Below are positions 1 to 33,419 of a DNA stretch of 64,000 bases, piece after piece. Origin of the DNA: Beta vulgaris subsp. vulgaris (Eukaryota > Streptophyta > Magnoliopsida > Caryophyllales > Amaranthaceae); contig NC_079202.1 in the NCBI RefSeq assembly GCF_026745355.1, positions 31,052,740 through 31,116,739 of the forward strand. The letters are read 5' to 3'. The notes beneath the pieces were generated by a model that saw only the letters and a program-made list of their open reading frames with translations, searched no databases and had not been told where the DNA came from. How positions within the stretch are numbered: the first letter of the stretch is position 1; the number at the start of each line of letters is the position of its first letter. A program made the position numbers and the translations under genes.

Positions 1-855
1 ACCTTGAAGACTTTTTTTTAAATACGTCATCTTGAGAGACACTACAGTCTACACAACCCATCTTCGCATCATCTCAATTCTCATGTGCCTTAAAAACAGT
101 AAAAAAGAGTTAAGACATCAGTACATTACTATCTACATTACATATTAATTTTTCAAAACTAAACACCAAATCACTAACTTTAATCACAAGAAGATGAGTA
201 AAATCACTATCCACAAAAACTAAATCCGTGAGCTCTCACTGTTCTTTGGCAAACTGTCTTTTTCCTTTTTCCTACTGAGTACTGTAATAATAATCACACA
301 AAAACCCTGCTCATTTTATTTCTTCTCTAATAAAAACCTCAACAAACTTACCAAAAATTCATTCCCCACTAATTATTTATCACTCCCAACTGAATTACAC
401 ACTTAATAAATGCTACTCTGCAGTTAAAATCATCCTCGTAACTTAAAGCTTCAAATTCAAGATTCTTTTGCTTGCTTGCTCCAAACGTTAAACCCAGCAA
501 ATCCCAATTTTTTGAAGATCTACAAATTAGGTACTTGACAACACTTTTCTGTCTTATAATTTGGGTTTATGGGTTTTTCTTTTTTTTTTTTTATAAAGAA
601 AAATAAGGATTTTTTTTCTTCTTTTTCTATTCATACGTTGGTCCTGAGTTCTGTATTGAGTTCTTGACTTTTTGGGACTTGTCTGTTCATCATCGATCAA
701 TAACCAAGTTGCAATATTGTAACCAGTTGGTGATTTTTCCTAAGATTCAAAGCACATTGCTGAAATTGGGAGAAGTAGGAGCTGATTTTTGGGTCATTTG
801 AAGAAAACCCAGTTCAAATTTTTTAGCTAATTGTTTGGACTTTGAACTTTCAGAG
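1..855 (+). promoter_or_regulatory. Upstream region and probable non-coding first exon of the NT-C2/coiled-coil gene
   Basis: AT-rich sequence upstream of the large gene. No open frame here resembles a protein. A good splice donor (CAGAG followed by GTAATA at 856) and an acceptor ending at 1599 suggest that a non-coding leader exon ends at 855 and is joined to 1600. The transcription start is not identifiable; somewhere in 430-560 is a guess. Poly-T runs near 580-620 are typical of plant 5' leaders. Inference rests only on splice-site quality and proximity to the coding start. Confidence 0.4.
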
Positions 856-1599
856 GTAATATTTTGGGAATGTTGTGTTTGTATTGCATAATTTTCTATA
901 CTATTTAGATGTGAAGTGCGATCTGCTTTTGGATTGTCTTTTTGATGCCATGGATTGCTGATTTTTAAGTGCATTTTTGCACATTTGGAGCTAATTAGAA
1001 ATGAATAAATCTGAATATACTTGCTTTTTATTTTCTATTTGATTTGGTTGTAGATGTACTTTAATTATTAAAAGTTAAGGGGACTGTAGCTTAAGTGACC
1101 TACAGTAGTTTAAAAGTTAATGGATTTGGTTGTAGATGTACTTGATAAAGAAAAGATGATTCTACATTCTGGTTTGTTTGAAATATAATTTTTTTTATAT
1201 CTTAGCTATGTTCTAGAGGGTTCTTAGATAGTAAAAGCGTGGCATGGTTTTGTTGTAAAGTTTTAATTCTCAAATAAATAATGGAACTGTTGTATGAGGT
1301 TGTTGACTTGCATCAGTATTTGTAAGTACAAAGCGAATGAGTAATGAATCACAGAAGTAATTAGTGAGATTGTCGTATGATTTTGTTTCCCATCTTGTAG
1401 CAGTTTATTAAAGTTGTCATTCTTGAAATAGTGACATCTTTCCTTAAACTGAATGGTATCTGGGAACAGGATAGTTGCTTACATTGTTTTTGCTTATTTA
1501 TAATAATCATTTTATTGCTAATGGCATCCAAAGAAGGTCTTATTTGGTCTCAGTGCAAATTGGTTGAAATTCTAAATGTCATTATGAAATTCTGAACAG
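856..1599 (+). other. Probable 5' UTR intron
   Basis: A GTAATA donor at 856 and an acceptor ending GAACAG at 1599 bracket a T-rich segment without coding signal. This arrangement would place a short 55-nt leader just before the ATG at 1655. Introns in 5' UTRs are common in plant housekeeping genes. Without transcript data the exact sites are tentative. Confidence 0.4.
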
Positions 1600-1619
1600 G
1601 GTTACATAAAATTAGTCAA

Positions 1620-1637
1620 ATGGTCTTCCCTTTATGA
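1620..1637 (+). promoter_or_regulatory. Short upstream ORF (five codons) before the main start
   Basis: An ATG at 1620 opens a five-codon frame (MVFPL) that stops at TGA 1635-1637, leaving 17 nt before the main ATG at 1655. It lies in the same exon as the main start if the acceptor at 1599 is used. Such a minimal upstream ORF could dampen translation, but no function is shown. Confidence 0.35.
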
Positions 1638-1654
1638 CACTCTGATTGTCAAGA

Positions 1655-24604
<22,950 letters not shown>

Positions 24605-24960
24605 TCTTTCACAAAATTTTGTTATAGCTAGTTCATTATCCATTTCGATTATATGAGCAGTGAATCAACAGTATCAACCAGTTGCGTTGGTAAGGGGTTC
24701 AAGAGATCAGGAATGAAGCATGGATTACTGTAGGGGAAGTACACTCATGCTTGTGTAAATAGCGAGCATTGTATAATGTCTTCATTATAGGTTAGATTAA
24801 TATTTGCCCAGATGTTCTTTGAGGGCTGTCACATAGGTAATATCGGGAATTATTTACCGGTATTTATGTATCCATATATGTATGTATAGAAAGTGTAGTA
24901 AACCATCTAGTTGTTGAATGATAAATTTTGGCTGCATCAATATTTAATGAGATTCATATT
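24605..24960 (+). other. Probable 3' UTR of the coiled-coil gene
   Basis: AT-rich sequence directly after the TGA at 24602-24604, with no further coding potential. I could not pick a clear polyadenylation signal, so the downstream limit is approximate. Confidence 0.4.
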
Positions 24961-25349
24961 CGAGCAAATTTTCTAATTGCATTTATATAGGGTCAAGATC
25001 ACATGAAAATGGTATTTAGATGAGAAGTGGGAAATAACGTGTATTGTTAGATCTGATAGAATTCACGGCTAAGATTTTAACATGATTGATTAATTGAGAG
25101 TGCAGTAATATTTGCACGCTTTACCCTTTCCCACCGTTTTCTCTCTTCCACGCAAGAATGTTGTTTTGGGTTTCTCATTCAATCAATCGACCACTCTTTT
25201 AGTATCTGGAAATCGATGATATTCAACAACCTTCAGAAAAGAAATTGTGCTCAATCTGGATTCGGTCTCACTAGTTAAGACTGAAGCAGGTTAGAAATAT
25301 TTTAGTTTTATTCTTTTGATCTTTTCTTTGCTGAAATTTAAGTTTTTGG

Positions 25350-25402
<53 letters not shown>

Positions 25403-25413
25403 ATATATATATG
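25350..25413 (+). repeat. (TA)n microsatellite
   Basis: About 60 bp of alternating TA with one interruption, in the intergenic region after the host gene. Confidence 0.93.
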
Positions 25414-26210
25414 AAAATATTGAATCTTGATCGTTGATCTTTTACCACGCGGACATAAGTCAATTAATACAATCTGATCGTTTATTATTCATCGTGTTGT
25501 CACTGCTCTGAATATGACGTTTATTTGAAACCCTTCTTTTACCAAATACTTTCTCTCTCCTCTCTCCTCGCTCTTCTCTCCTCTCTACTCGCTCTTCTCT
25601 CCTCTCTACTCCCTTTTTCTTCTGGAATGTTTTAGTAACAATGAACATGTATTAGTTCCAATATTAGCTAGTTCGCCCCAAATTTCAATTTTTTTTCTTC
25701 TTCATTGATGCATGTAAGAAAGGCAAAAGCTTTATTTGTTTTGATTCTCTATATAGAAATTTAATCATGAGAAACATGGAATATATGATTATTACCTTCA
25801 AATTTGACTTAATCTGAATCCATGGAAGCAAAACTTGAAGGTCTCGAACTAAATCAAAAATAGCATGGCGAGAAAATTGCTTGAAGTATCTCGAAAATTA
25901 GGGTTCCGAAACTTATAAATAATTTGACGTCCTTTGAAGCTTGATTCGAAATTTACAGATCATACAATGCATGTTTTGGAAGGAAAGTATCAAGAGACTC
26001 ATGGGTTTGCAAGGGAATTTTGTCTTCTAGAGAGAGAGTGTAACGTCTTGTAGGTTTACCAAAACTACAATTACTAATGTGTGGGGAATCTAATGGGTGA
26101 GATTAGATTACAGTTTTCAATGACTAAGATGACTTGTTTTCAGTTTTCAGCGGATAAAAGGCTTCATTGTAGCTTTTTAATTGATTGTTTCTAAAAAAAA
26201 GTAGATTTTG
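25414..26210. other. Intergenic region with a short CT-rich minisatellite
   Basis: No gene is recognised between the host gene and CACTA copy B. At 25552-25615 a 21-bp CT-rich unit (CTCGCTCTTCTCTCCTCTC core) is repeated two to three times; the frame it opens on the minus strand (Arg/Glu-rich) is a composition artefact. Confidence 0.55.
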
Positions 26211-26431
26211 CACTAGGGGAAAAAGGAAGGGCTGCAATTTTAAAGAAAACCGCAGTCCTTTTAGTGAAGGGCTGCGGTTAATAAGAAAACGCATCCCTTC
26301 TTTCTGTAAGAAGGGCTGCGATTTTTGGGCTAACCGCAGCCCTGAAAGTAAAGGGATGCGCTTATCCCAAAAACCGTAGCCCTTCTTACACGAAGGGCTG
26401 CGTTTTTGGGATAAGCGCACCCCTTCACTTT
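26211..26431 (+). repeat. CACTA B terminal and subterminal repeats
   Basis: After the CACTA end come multiple copies in both orientations of a GAAGGGCTGCG-like motif, diverged from the motif in copy A. The last two arms (26345-26385 and 26392-26431) form an imperfect hairpin with arms of about 40 nt. In CACTA elements such repeats bind the transposon-encoded regulator. Confidence 0.85.
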
Positions 26432-27611
26432 CATTTTTTTATTCTAATTAATTTTGCGCATATTGTACAGTACCCCCGTTTCTATTTCCCTCCCTTAGAC
26501 AAAATTTACGAGCGAATTGAAGTTGCACCACCTTCCTTGCGCGAACCCTACCTCTGCCACCACATTGACTACCCACCACCAGTGCGCCACCACCACACAG
26601 CTGCACCACCTTGCGAACCACCTTCTCTTCTCTCCTCCACTACTGCATTGTTGGTGGAACATCCCTTCTCTCACTCTCTTTCGGTAAATCCCCTCTCACT
26701 CTCTCTCCTCTTTTACATTTCTCTAATTTTTGTTTAATTTCATTGGATTTTGAAATCAACTTCTATTTTTTGTTCTTAAATGTGCTTGTATTAGCTGAAA
26801 GATTGATTGTTTGGGGTGGGGGAGGGCTGAAGGAGTGTGGGTTGGGGTGGGAGAGCTAGGAGGTGGTGGGGGAGTGCTGGCAAGGGGTGGGGAGGGATGT
26901 GGATGCTGGGCAGGGGGTAGGGGAGGGTTGGGGAGGCTGGACAGGGGGTGGGGGAGGGCTGACAATGGGTGGGGAGGGCTGGCAGGGGGTAGGGGAGGGC
27001 TGGGGATGCTGGCCAGGGGGTGGGGGAAGGCTGGAAGGGGGTGGGGGAGGGTTGGGGAGGTAGATTTATTTGTGTAGTGTATGTATATTTTTTGATATGA
27101 GATTGTATGAAATAAACGCAATGTAATTTAGCTATGAAATCTACAAGTTGTTTGAATTGTCATCATATGCCTAGAAACCAGTTCAAGACTTACTCATTAG
27201 GAGTAAGTCTTGTATAGTCCCCGGTTTGGGACTGTTCTTTGACGTTTGATCTCACTTAGGTGGTGAATGTGTGTCTTCTTTTCAGTTCTGAGGAAATTGT
27301 TGGCTTATCGTTTCTCTACATTGTTCTCTGGGTACATATGTAGATAAGCAATTATCTACATTGTGTACCTGGAAAACTGTAGGGAAATGCTGCGATTTTC
27401 CTTAGAATTGAAAAGTTGGCATATATTCACTAGTGAGATTAGACGTCCAAGGATTGGCTAGGTTGGAGTGATAAGGACTTTCGGCTGCATGCATACAATT
27501 GAACATGTCACTATCTTAGCTTGCTATATACGTGTGTGATTTGAATATGTGAGTGTATGTACTTAAATAATGATTGATACAGTATAATGAATGGTTGTGT
27601 TTAATTATTAG
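26432..27611 (+). other. CACTA B leader region with G-rich minisatellite
   Basis: This holds the leader and intron of the B transposase gene. 26810-27060 is an imperfect G-rich repeat of GGTGGGGGAGGGCTGG-like units on the + strand. From 27075 on, the sequence is collinear, in reverse, with 36790-37300 of copy A and with 45340-45850 of fragment C, including a hairpin around AGACTTACTC/GAGTAAGTCT. Frames in the G-rich part are artefacts. Confidence 0.65.
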
Positions 27612-27702
27612 AGGTCTTCTTGAATGAGATAGATCGTACTTGGATGTATGGTAGTCGTGAATCGATTGAGTTTGTGAAAGAGGTCTCGAAATTTTGTACA
27701 AC

Positions 27703-28010
27703 CACTAGTGGAAAAAAGCAGTAGGGCTGCGCTGAAAATGGCATGTAGGGCTGCGCTTTTTGAGGGCAGCCCTTTCCATAGCAGCCCTTCACTATTCAAG
27801 TAGGGTTGCGCTAGTAAAGCGCAGCCCTTCACAAGGAAGGGTTGCGTTTTTTACAAAAAAGCGCAGCCCTTCTAAGCTAGAAGGGCTGCGCCTTCTTCAC
27901 TAGCGCAGCCCTTCTAAGAAGAAGGGTTGCGCTAGTGAAGAAGGCGCATCCCTTCTAGCTTAGAAGGGCTGCGCTAGTTGTAACTAGCGCAGCCCTTCAC
28001 TATATATATA
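27703..28010. repeat. CACTA A left terminal and subterminal repeats
   Basis: About fourteen copies, in both orientations, of a 12-bp motif GCGCAGCCCTTC (or complement, with a few single-base variants) lie within roughly 290 bp of the terminus. Such repeats are binding sites for the element's regulatory protein in En/Spm. Confidence 0.9.
27871..27964. repeat. Near-perfect 45-bp-arm palindrome in the CACTA A subterminal region
   Basis: The left arm 27871-27915 and right arm 27920-27964 are complementary with two mismatches by eye, and are separated by 4 nt. Each arm contains two GCGCAGCCCTTC-type motifs. Confidence 0.88.
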
Positions 28011-28177
28011 TTTTTTTTTTGCGTGCACACAGCCTGCACACACAGCAGCACAGCCTGCACACACCAGCAGCCCCACCCCCACCCAAACCTCCCTTGGACA
28101 AAAAAAAATGCAAATTGCAATACGATAATATATGACAAGTGGAGAAAGGTAATAATTAACTTCAAATATATTAATTT

Positions 28178-31100
28178 AATAATGTAAAAAGTGTACATAC
28201 GATTGATAGAAACTAGTACATTGTTGGAGCAAATCTCGTCCTATGCAATCATCGGTAATGTGGGACGCCAACTTATCCCGAACTTCGTCAATTTCTTCTT
28301 TGGTGAAGCTCCTCAAAACATGCATAAACCTTGCAAAACAACCAAGGAATAAACATATACAAAAATCAATCATTTTACCGTAGTTAGTACTTCTAAAAAT
28401 GACATATACTTCCCGAAATGGAATCAAAATCAAATGCAAGCCTAAAAGTCTACACACTAGTTATAATATATCTCATATAATCATGTTCAAAAGAAATTTG
28501 GGTTAAATGACTTAATAAGTACATTTTGGGAGCGAAAAAGCCAAAATAGGCCGGAAATGGCCTTTTCGTTCCCGAAATGCAACCAACAACAAATGCAAGC
28601 CTAAGAATCTACATACTAGTTATATATGCCTCATATAATCATATTCAAAGAGAATTTGGGGTTAAATCACTTCATAAGTACATTTTGGGAGCGAAAAAGC
28701 CAAAATAGGCCGGAAATGGCCTTTTCGTTCCCGAAATGCAACCAACAAAAATCAAGCCTAAGAATCTACATACTAGTTATATTATGCCTATATAATCATG
28801 TTCAAAGAGAATTTGGGGTTAAATCACTTCATAAGTACATTTTGGGAGCGAAAAGGCCAAAATAGGCCAAAATAGGCCGGAAATGGCCTTTTCGTTCCCG
28901 AAATGCAACCAACAACAAATTAAACCTAAGAATCTACATACTAGTTATAATATGCCTCATATAATCATGTTCAAAGAGAATTTGAGGTTAAATCACTTCA
29001 TAAGTACATTTTGGGAGCGAAAAGGCCAAAATAGGCCGGAAATGGCCTTTTCGTTCCCGAAATGCAACCAACAACAAATTAAAGCCTAAGAATCTACATA
29101 CTAGTTATAATATGCCTCATATAATCATGTTCAAAGAGAATTTGAGGTTAAATCACTTCATAACAGTTTGGGAGCGAAAAGGCAAAATAGGCCGGAAAAT
29201 CAACAAACAACAATTGGAAACCTAAAAGTTACATACCTTTCGAAGATCAACAACATCTTTGCAATAGTTGACGATATCGAGCATGAACCTCATGACGTAA
29301 TACCCACACGCAAGTCCACCTTCTTGTACCGGACACTAAAATTCACCAAAGATGCAATAAATGACATGTTAGATGTGTATTATGTGTTTGTATAAAAGGA
29401 TGCAAAAAATTACTCATGTCGAAGTCCAGATGCAGTAATCTTCTTCATCACACTACATCAATACACATTATTATAAGATTAGATGTACATTTAATATTTA
29501 ATAAGCTAAGTGTGCATATAGTTTCGATTAGGCTACCTATTTAACAATGATTTGACTAGTAAGGACCGTATTGTTCCTTTACGCAAAGAATCAAAGTGGT
29601 AGACTTCGTTACGTGACAAACATATTGCAATGAGTGCCTACAACAATAAAAATGTTATTGTTATCGTAGAACAACTAATAGGTCAATTTAATTAATTAAA
29701 AAGTCAGTTTAAGAAGCATACGATTCAATGTAAGGAAGAAGAATGATCTTATATCCACTACGAGAACATGCATTCAAAGAATCCTTGAGATATGCTTTCA
29801 CCTCCTTTTCGTTTTGTACGCAACTGTCATCTCGTACAAAGCTTGGACATAACCAACCAAAGATTGGCTGACTAGATCGCCTCACATCATTGTATAATAG
29901 CCTGAGAATTCATATTGATAAAAATAAAACTTACTTATTATAGAAGTTATTATTAGTTGGATTGAATACTACTTAATTAAGGCATATATGTATATTTATT
30001 AATTTAATATACTAATAAAGTATTACCTCATGAATGTTTGTATCATGGAATTTGCCGTAGAATATACTAATAAAGTATTACCCCAAGTAAGAATTCTTTA
30101 ATATCAACCTTAGAAATGAAGGTCGATGTTTCCTCAATGTAGTGGAATTGGTGGTCCGACAACTTAATCTCAATCATTGCTTCATCGTCTGCATCGCTAA
30201 TGCACTCATGTAGCCAGAAGCATGGTTGAGTAAGGCCTTGCACCACCTCCATATCCGTAATGAGTGGAGACTTTGCCGTAGAATTCTTTCCCACTTGGGC
30301 ACGTCGGCCTCCCTGAGGTGAAGCTACCTTCTTTCCCTTCCTGTCGGCCTTCCCCGAACCCTAGTAATTAGTTAAATTAAAAGATATTACTGACAATCAT
30401 ATATAGGAACTATAAAAGAAAACTATGTATATAACTTATGTTAGACATTGTACCTGATCTGATAACCGCACCAATGCACGCGGCCATAGAATATAACTGC
30501 CAAGGGAATCAGACAATAACTGTAGACCAACTCCTGCATTCGGCAGCGGAAGAGGAAATGCTTCGAAACCGGGCACAATGTCTGAAACGCTGACCACATA
30601 GTGAATATCAGCGACTGGCTGGTTGTGCAATAGTGGCCGATCCGTAGGGGGCTGTACAGATCCATAAGCCACAATAATGAAACTACCATGACCATCTCCT
30701 TGATTACATAGCTCACATGGTGTCTCTTCCTTTTAAAAAAAACTCTATTCATAGTTAGTCTATGAAACAACATATTTAAGAACAATAGTTGTGATATTAA
30801 ATGATTACCGTGAACTCCGGATGTGGACGAGGCTGCGTAGGAATAGGCTGCATAGGAACATTGCCCTGCGTGAAAGCACCAAAAGTCGGTAAGCCCATCT
30901 GCACCAAAATGGCGTTGAAATTCTGAGTCATCTCCGCTCTGAGCTCCTCCCGAAGTTGGGCTTTCATAGCCTCCACATCTATGGAAGGTGATGAATTGAC
31001 ACTAGAGGCAGTGGATCTTGACGTAGAGGTGTATTGATCACCATACACCTTTCTCACCCCGAGGCGGACACCTCCTACGCCCCTCACACGTCCATATTGG

Positions 31101-32372
31101 TCCCGTCCTAGAGTCTCGTGTAAGGCATCAACTTGTCCTCTAGGAGTGAACTCACCAGCTGCCTCCTTTTCCTTCAAGCCAATCTGCATAATGATAAGAG
31201 AGAAATACTCGTGAGCGCACAAGTTATATTATTATGTAAACCTTATCAAAAACTTATAATATGTACTTACAATGGCATTAGCTATCTGTTTTGTTCCGGG
31301 ATCATGTATGACTCTCTGTCCCTTTGCATCAACCCCATGCATGGAACACCACCAATCGAGCACTCTATCTGGTTGCCGCTGTGCAACTGTCGTCGTAGAG
31401 CTAGTGCCCAATGTCGTGGTCGACGCAATCATGGGGTAATGGTCATACATCCACGATTCTCTCGCCTGACCATACGACTGAGAACCCAGATGGTGATAGT
31501 GCTTCCTAGATTTTGCATTCGCGCTCTTTTTCTCACGAGTTGCCTGAAACACACAAATATAAAAAAAGGTTAGATATGGTGTTATATAATATTGGATCTA
31601 AAGTATTAAATCTAAGCTAGTAAAAAATTCTTACAACAACTTCTGGGGTAGTTGTTTTTTGTGCAACAAATGCATGCCACTGCTCAGCTGTGATATGCCT
31701 CCATATCTGATATGGAAGCTTGGAGGGATCCTCAAATGATGTGTCCTGTGAAGCCTCAGAAGAAGGTGTTGCTCCCCCGTCGTTGATTTTCTTCTTCTTT
31801 GTTCCCCCGAATTTTCTCCGCTTCTTGATCCACCCCGACACTAGCTTGGCCTTGAAGTCTCGGAACCTTTGGGCAACCGCAGATAGAAACAAATTCTTCT
31901 TCGCTTCATCATTTGGAATATGGAATTGATTCTACAAAGAACGCATTTCACAAATTAGTCAATATTACATAGTATATTTAACTAAAGTGTTAAATTCTAA
32001 ATAATTATACGCGAATCTTACCATAGTATCTTCCCAAATCATCTTCTTCAAAGACTCGGGGACCTCTTTCCATGAGTGGAGAATGGAGAGCTTATGCATG
32101 CAAATCCCAATTTGCATGGCATACTTTTGACGCCATTTTCCACAAGGTTGCCCCAAATGATCGTAATCCAAAGTCATTAGGGTGGGTTTCCCTAGTGACT
32201 TTGTAGGTCCCCTTCCTTTCCTCTTTTTCGTCTGCAAGTTCTTACTTGCAATTGCGTTTGTATACCTTTTTCTTCACGGCGAGCCATAACCAATTGCCGC
32301 TGTTCCTTTTTCTAATCGAAACACTCATCCTCGGTAGTGTGTTCCGCACTCGTATCCGTGTGCACATCCGCC
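28178..32372 (-). pseudogene. CACTA A second gene: Transposase_24-like region plus Ulp1/C48 protease
   Basis: The probable start ATG is near 32372 (MADVHTD). Readable exons with GT-AG borders are: one ending at 32022 (contains PCGKWRQKYAMQIGICMHKL, the plant transposase 24 signature), 31635-31931, 31271-31543 (RVLDWWCSMHGVDAKG), 30809-31183 (VRLGVRKVYGDQY), 30454-30729, one ending at 30360 upstream, 29237-29335 and about 28178-28329. The exon at 29237-29335 carries GGLACGYYVMRFM, the catalytic-Cys motif of Ulp1-like peptidases; YHFDSL near 29590 carries the Asp. Such proteins are common second products of plant CACTA elements; their role is not settled. Odd points: the exon below 30360 runs into a stop because of a duplicated intron piece, and the His-Trp motif seen in copy B is missing. 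Confidence 0.8.
28403..29225. repeat. Tandem repeat array 1, period 157-169 bp
   Basis: The landmark TTTGGGAGCG recurs at 28525, 28684, 28841, 29010 and (shortened) 29167. Each unit contains a palindrome-like AGGCCGGAAATGGCCTTTT block and ATGCAACCAACAA. The array lies in an intron of the second gene of copy A, between the catalytic-Cys exon and the last exon. Frames running through it are artefacts. Confidence 0.92.
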
Positions 32373-32449
32373 ATGTCCCTGAAATTGTAAAACATACGAA
32401 TTAATTAAAAAAAAAATAGGCAAATTAAAAACATTCGAAATTGTAAAAG

Positions 32450-32640
32450 GGGGGGTGCAGCAGGGGGGGCTGCAGGGGGGAAGGGGCAGCAGGGGGTGCG
32501 GGGCAGCAGGGGGGAAGGGGGGAGGGGTTGCAGGGCAGCAGGGGGGAAAGGGCTGCAGGGGCAGCAGGAGGGGAAGGGCGGAAGGGGCTGCAGGGGGGGG
32601 GGTGCAGGGGCAGCAGGGGGAGGGAAGGGGGGGGGGGGGG

Positions 32641-32672
<32 letters not shown>

Positions 32673-32880
32673 AGGGGCTGCAGGGGGGAGGGTGCAGGGG
32701 CAGCACGGGGGTGCAGGAAGCAGGGGGGGTGCAGGGACAACAGGGGGTGCAGGGACAGCAGCAGGGGGGAAGGAGGGGGGGAAGGGGCAGCAGGGGGTGT
32801 AGGGGCAGCAGGGGGGCAGCAGGTGGGGAGCAAGGGGGGGGGGGGTGGGGGGGGGGGGGGGGGGGGGGGAAGGGGTGTGC
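32450..32880 (+). repeat. G-rich low-complexity tract with GGGCAGCAGGG units
   Basis: Extremely G-rich on the + strand, including pure G runs of about 30 (32640-32670 and about 32838-32870), with interspersed GCAGGGG units. It lies just upstream of the start of the second gene of copy A. Pro-rich or Gly-rich frames across it are composition artefacts. Assembly length here is unreliable. Confidence 0.92.
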
Positions 32881-32885
32881 ACGGG

Positions 32886-33377
32886 GAGGGAAAAGGCCAA
32901 ATAGGTCGGAATTGGCCTTTTCGTTCCCGAAATGCAACCAACAACAAATTAAAGCCTAAAAATCTACATACTAGTTACATTATACATCATATAATCATGT
33001 TCAAAAAAACTTGGGGTTAAATCACTTCATAAGTACATTTTGGGAGCGAAAAGGCCAAAATAGGCCGGAAATGGCCTTTTCGTTCCCGAAATGCAACCAA
33101 CAACAAATTAAAGCCTAAAATCTACATACTAGTTACATTATACATCATATAATCATGTTCAAAGAAAATTGGGGTTAAATCACTTCATAAGTACATTTTG
33201 GGAGCGAAAAGGCCAAAATAGGCCGGAAATGGCCTTTTCTTCCCGAAATGCAACCAACAACAAATTAAAGCCTAAAATCTACATACTAGTTACATTATAC
33301 ATCATATAATCATGTTCAAAAGAAATTGGGGTTAAATCACTCATAAGTACATTTTGGGAGCGAAAAGGCCAAAATAG
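32886..33377. repeat. Tandem repeat array 2, same unit as array 1
   Basis: Three units with TTTGGGAGCG at 33038, 33197 and 33353 (spacing 159 and 156), in the same orientation as the array at 28403-29225. It occupies the gap between the TNP2 gene and the second gene of copy A. Confidence 0.92.
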
Positions 33378-33419
33378 TTACAAATTGGAGAAATTACACA
33401 GACCTGAGTTTATGTCTCA

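Noticed and set aside
28403..29225. Regularly spaced repeats that could be mistaken for a CRISPR array
   Set aside because: Long (156-169 bp) full-unit tandem repeats without unique spacers, inside a plant transposon.
32325..33020. Pro-rich (minus) and Gly-rich (plus) long open frames
   Set aside because: Created by the G-rich homopolymeric tract in all frames; not coding.
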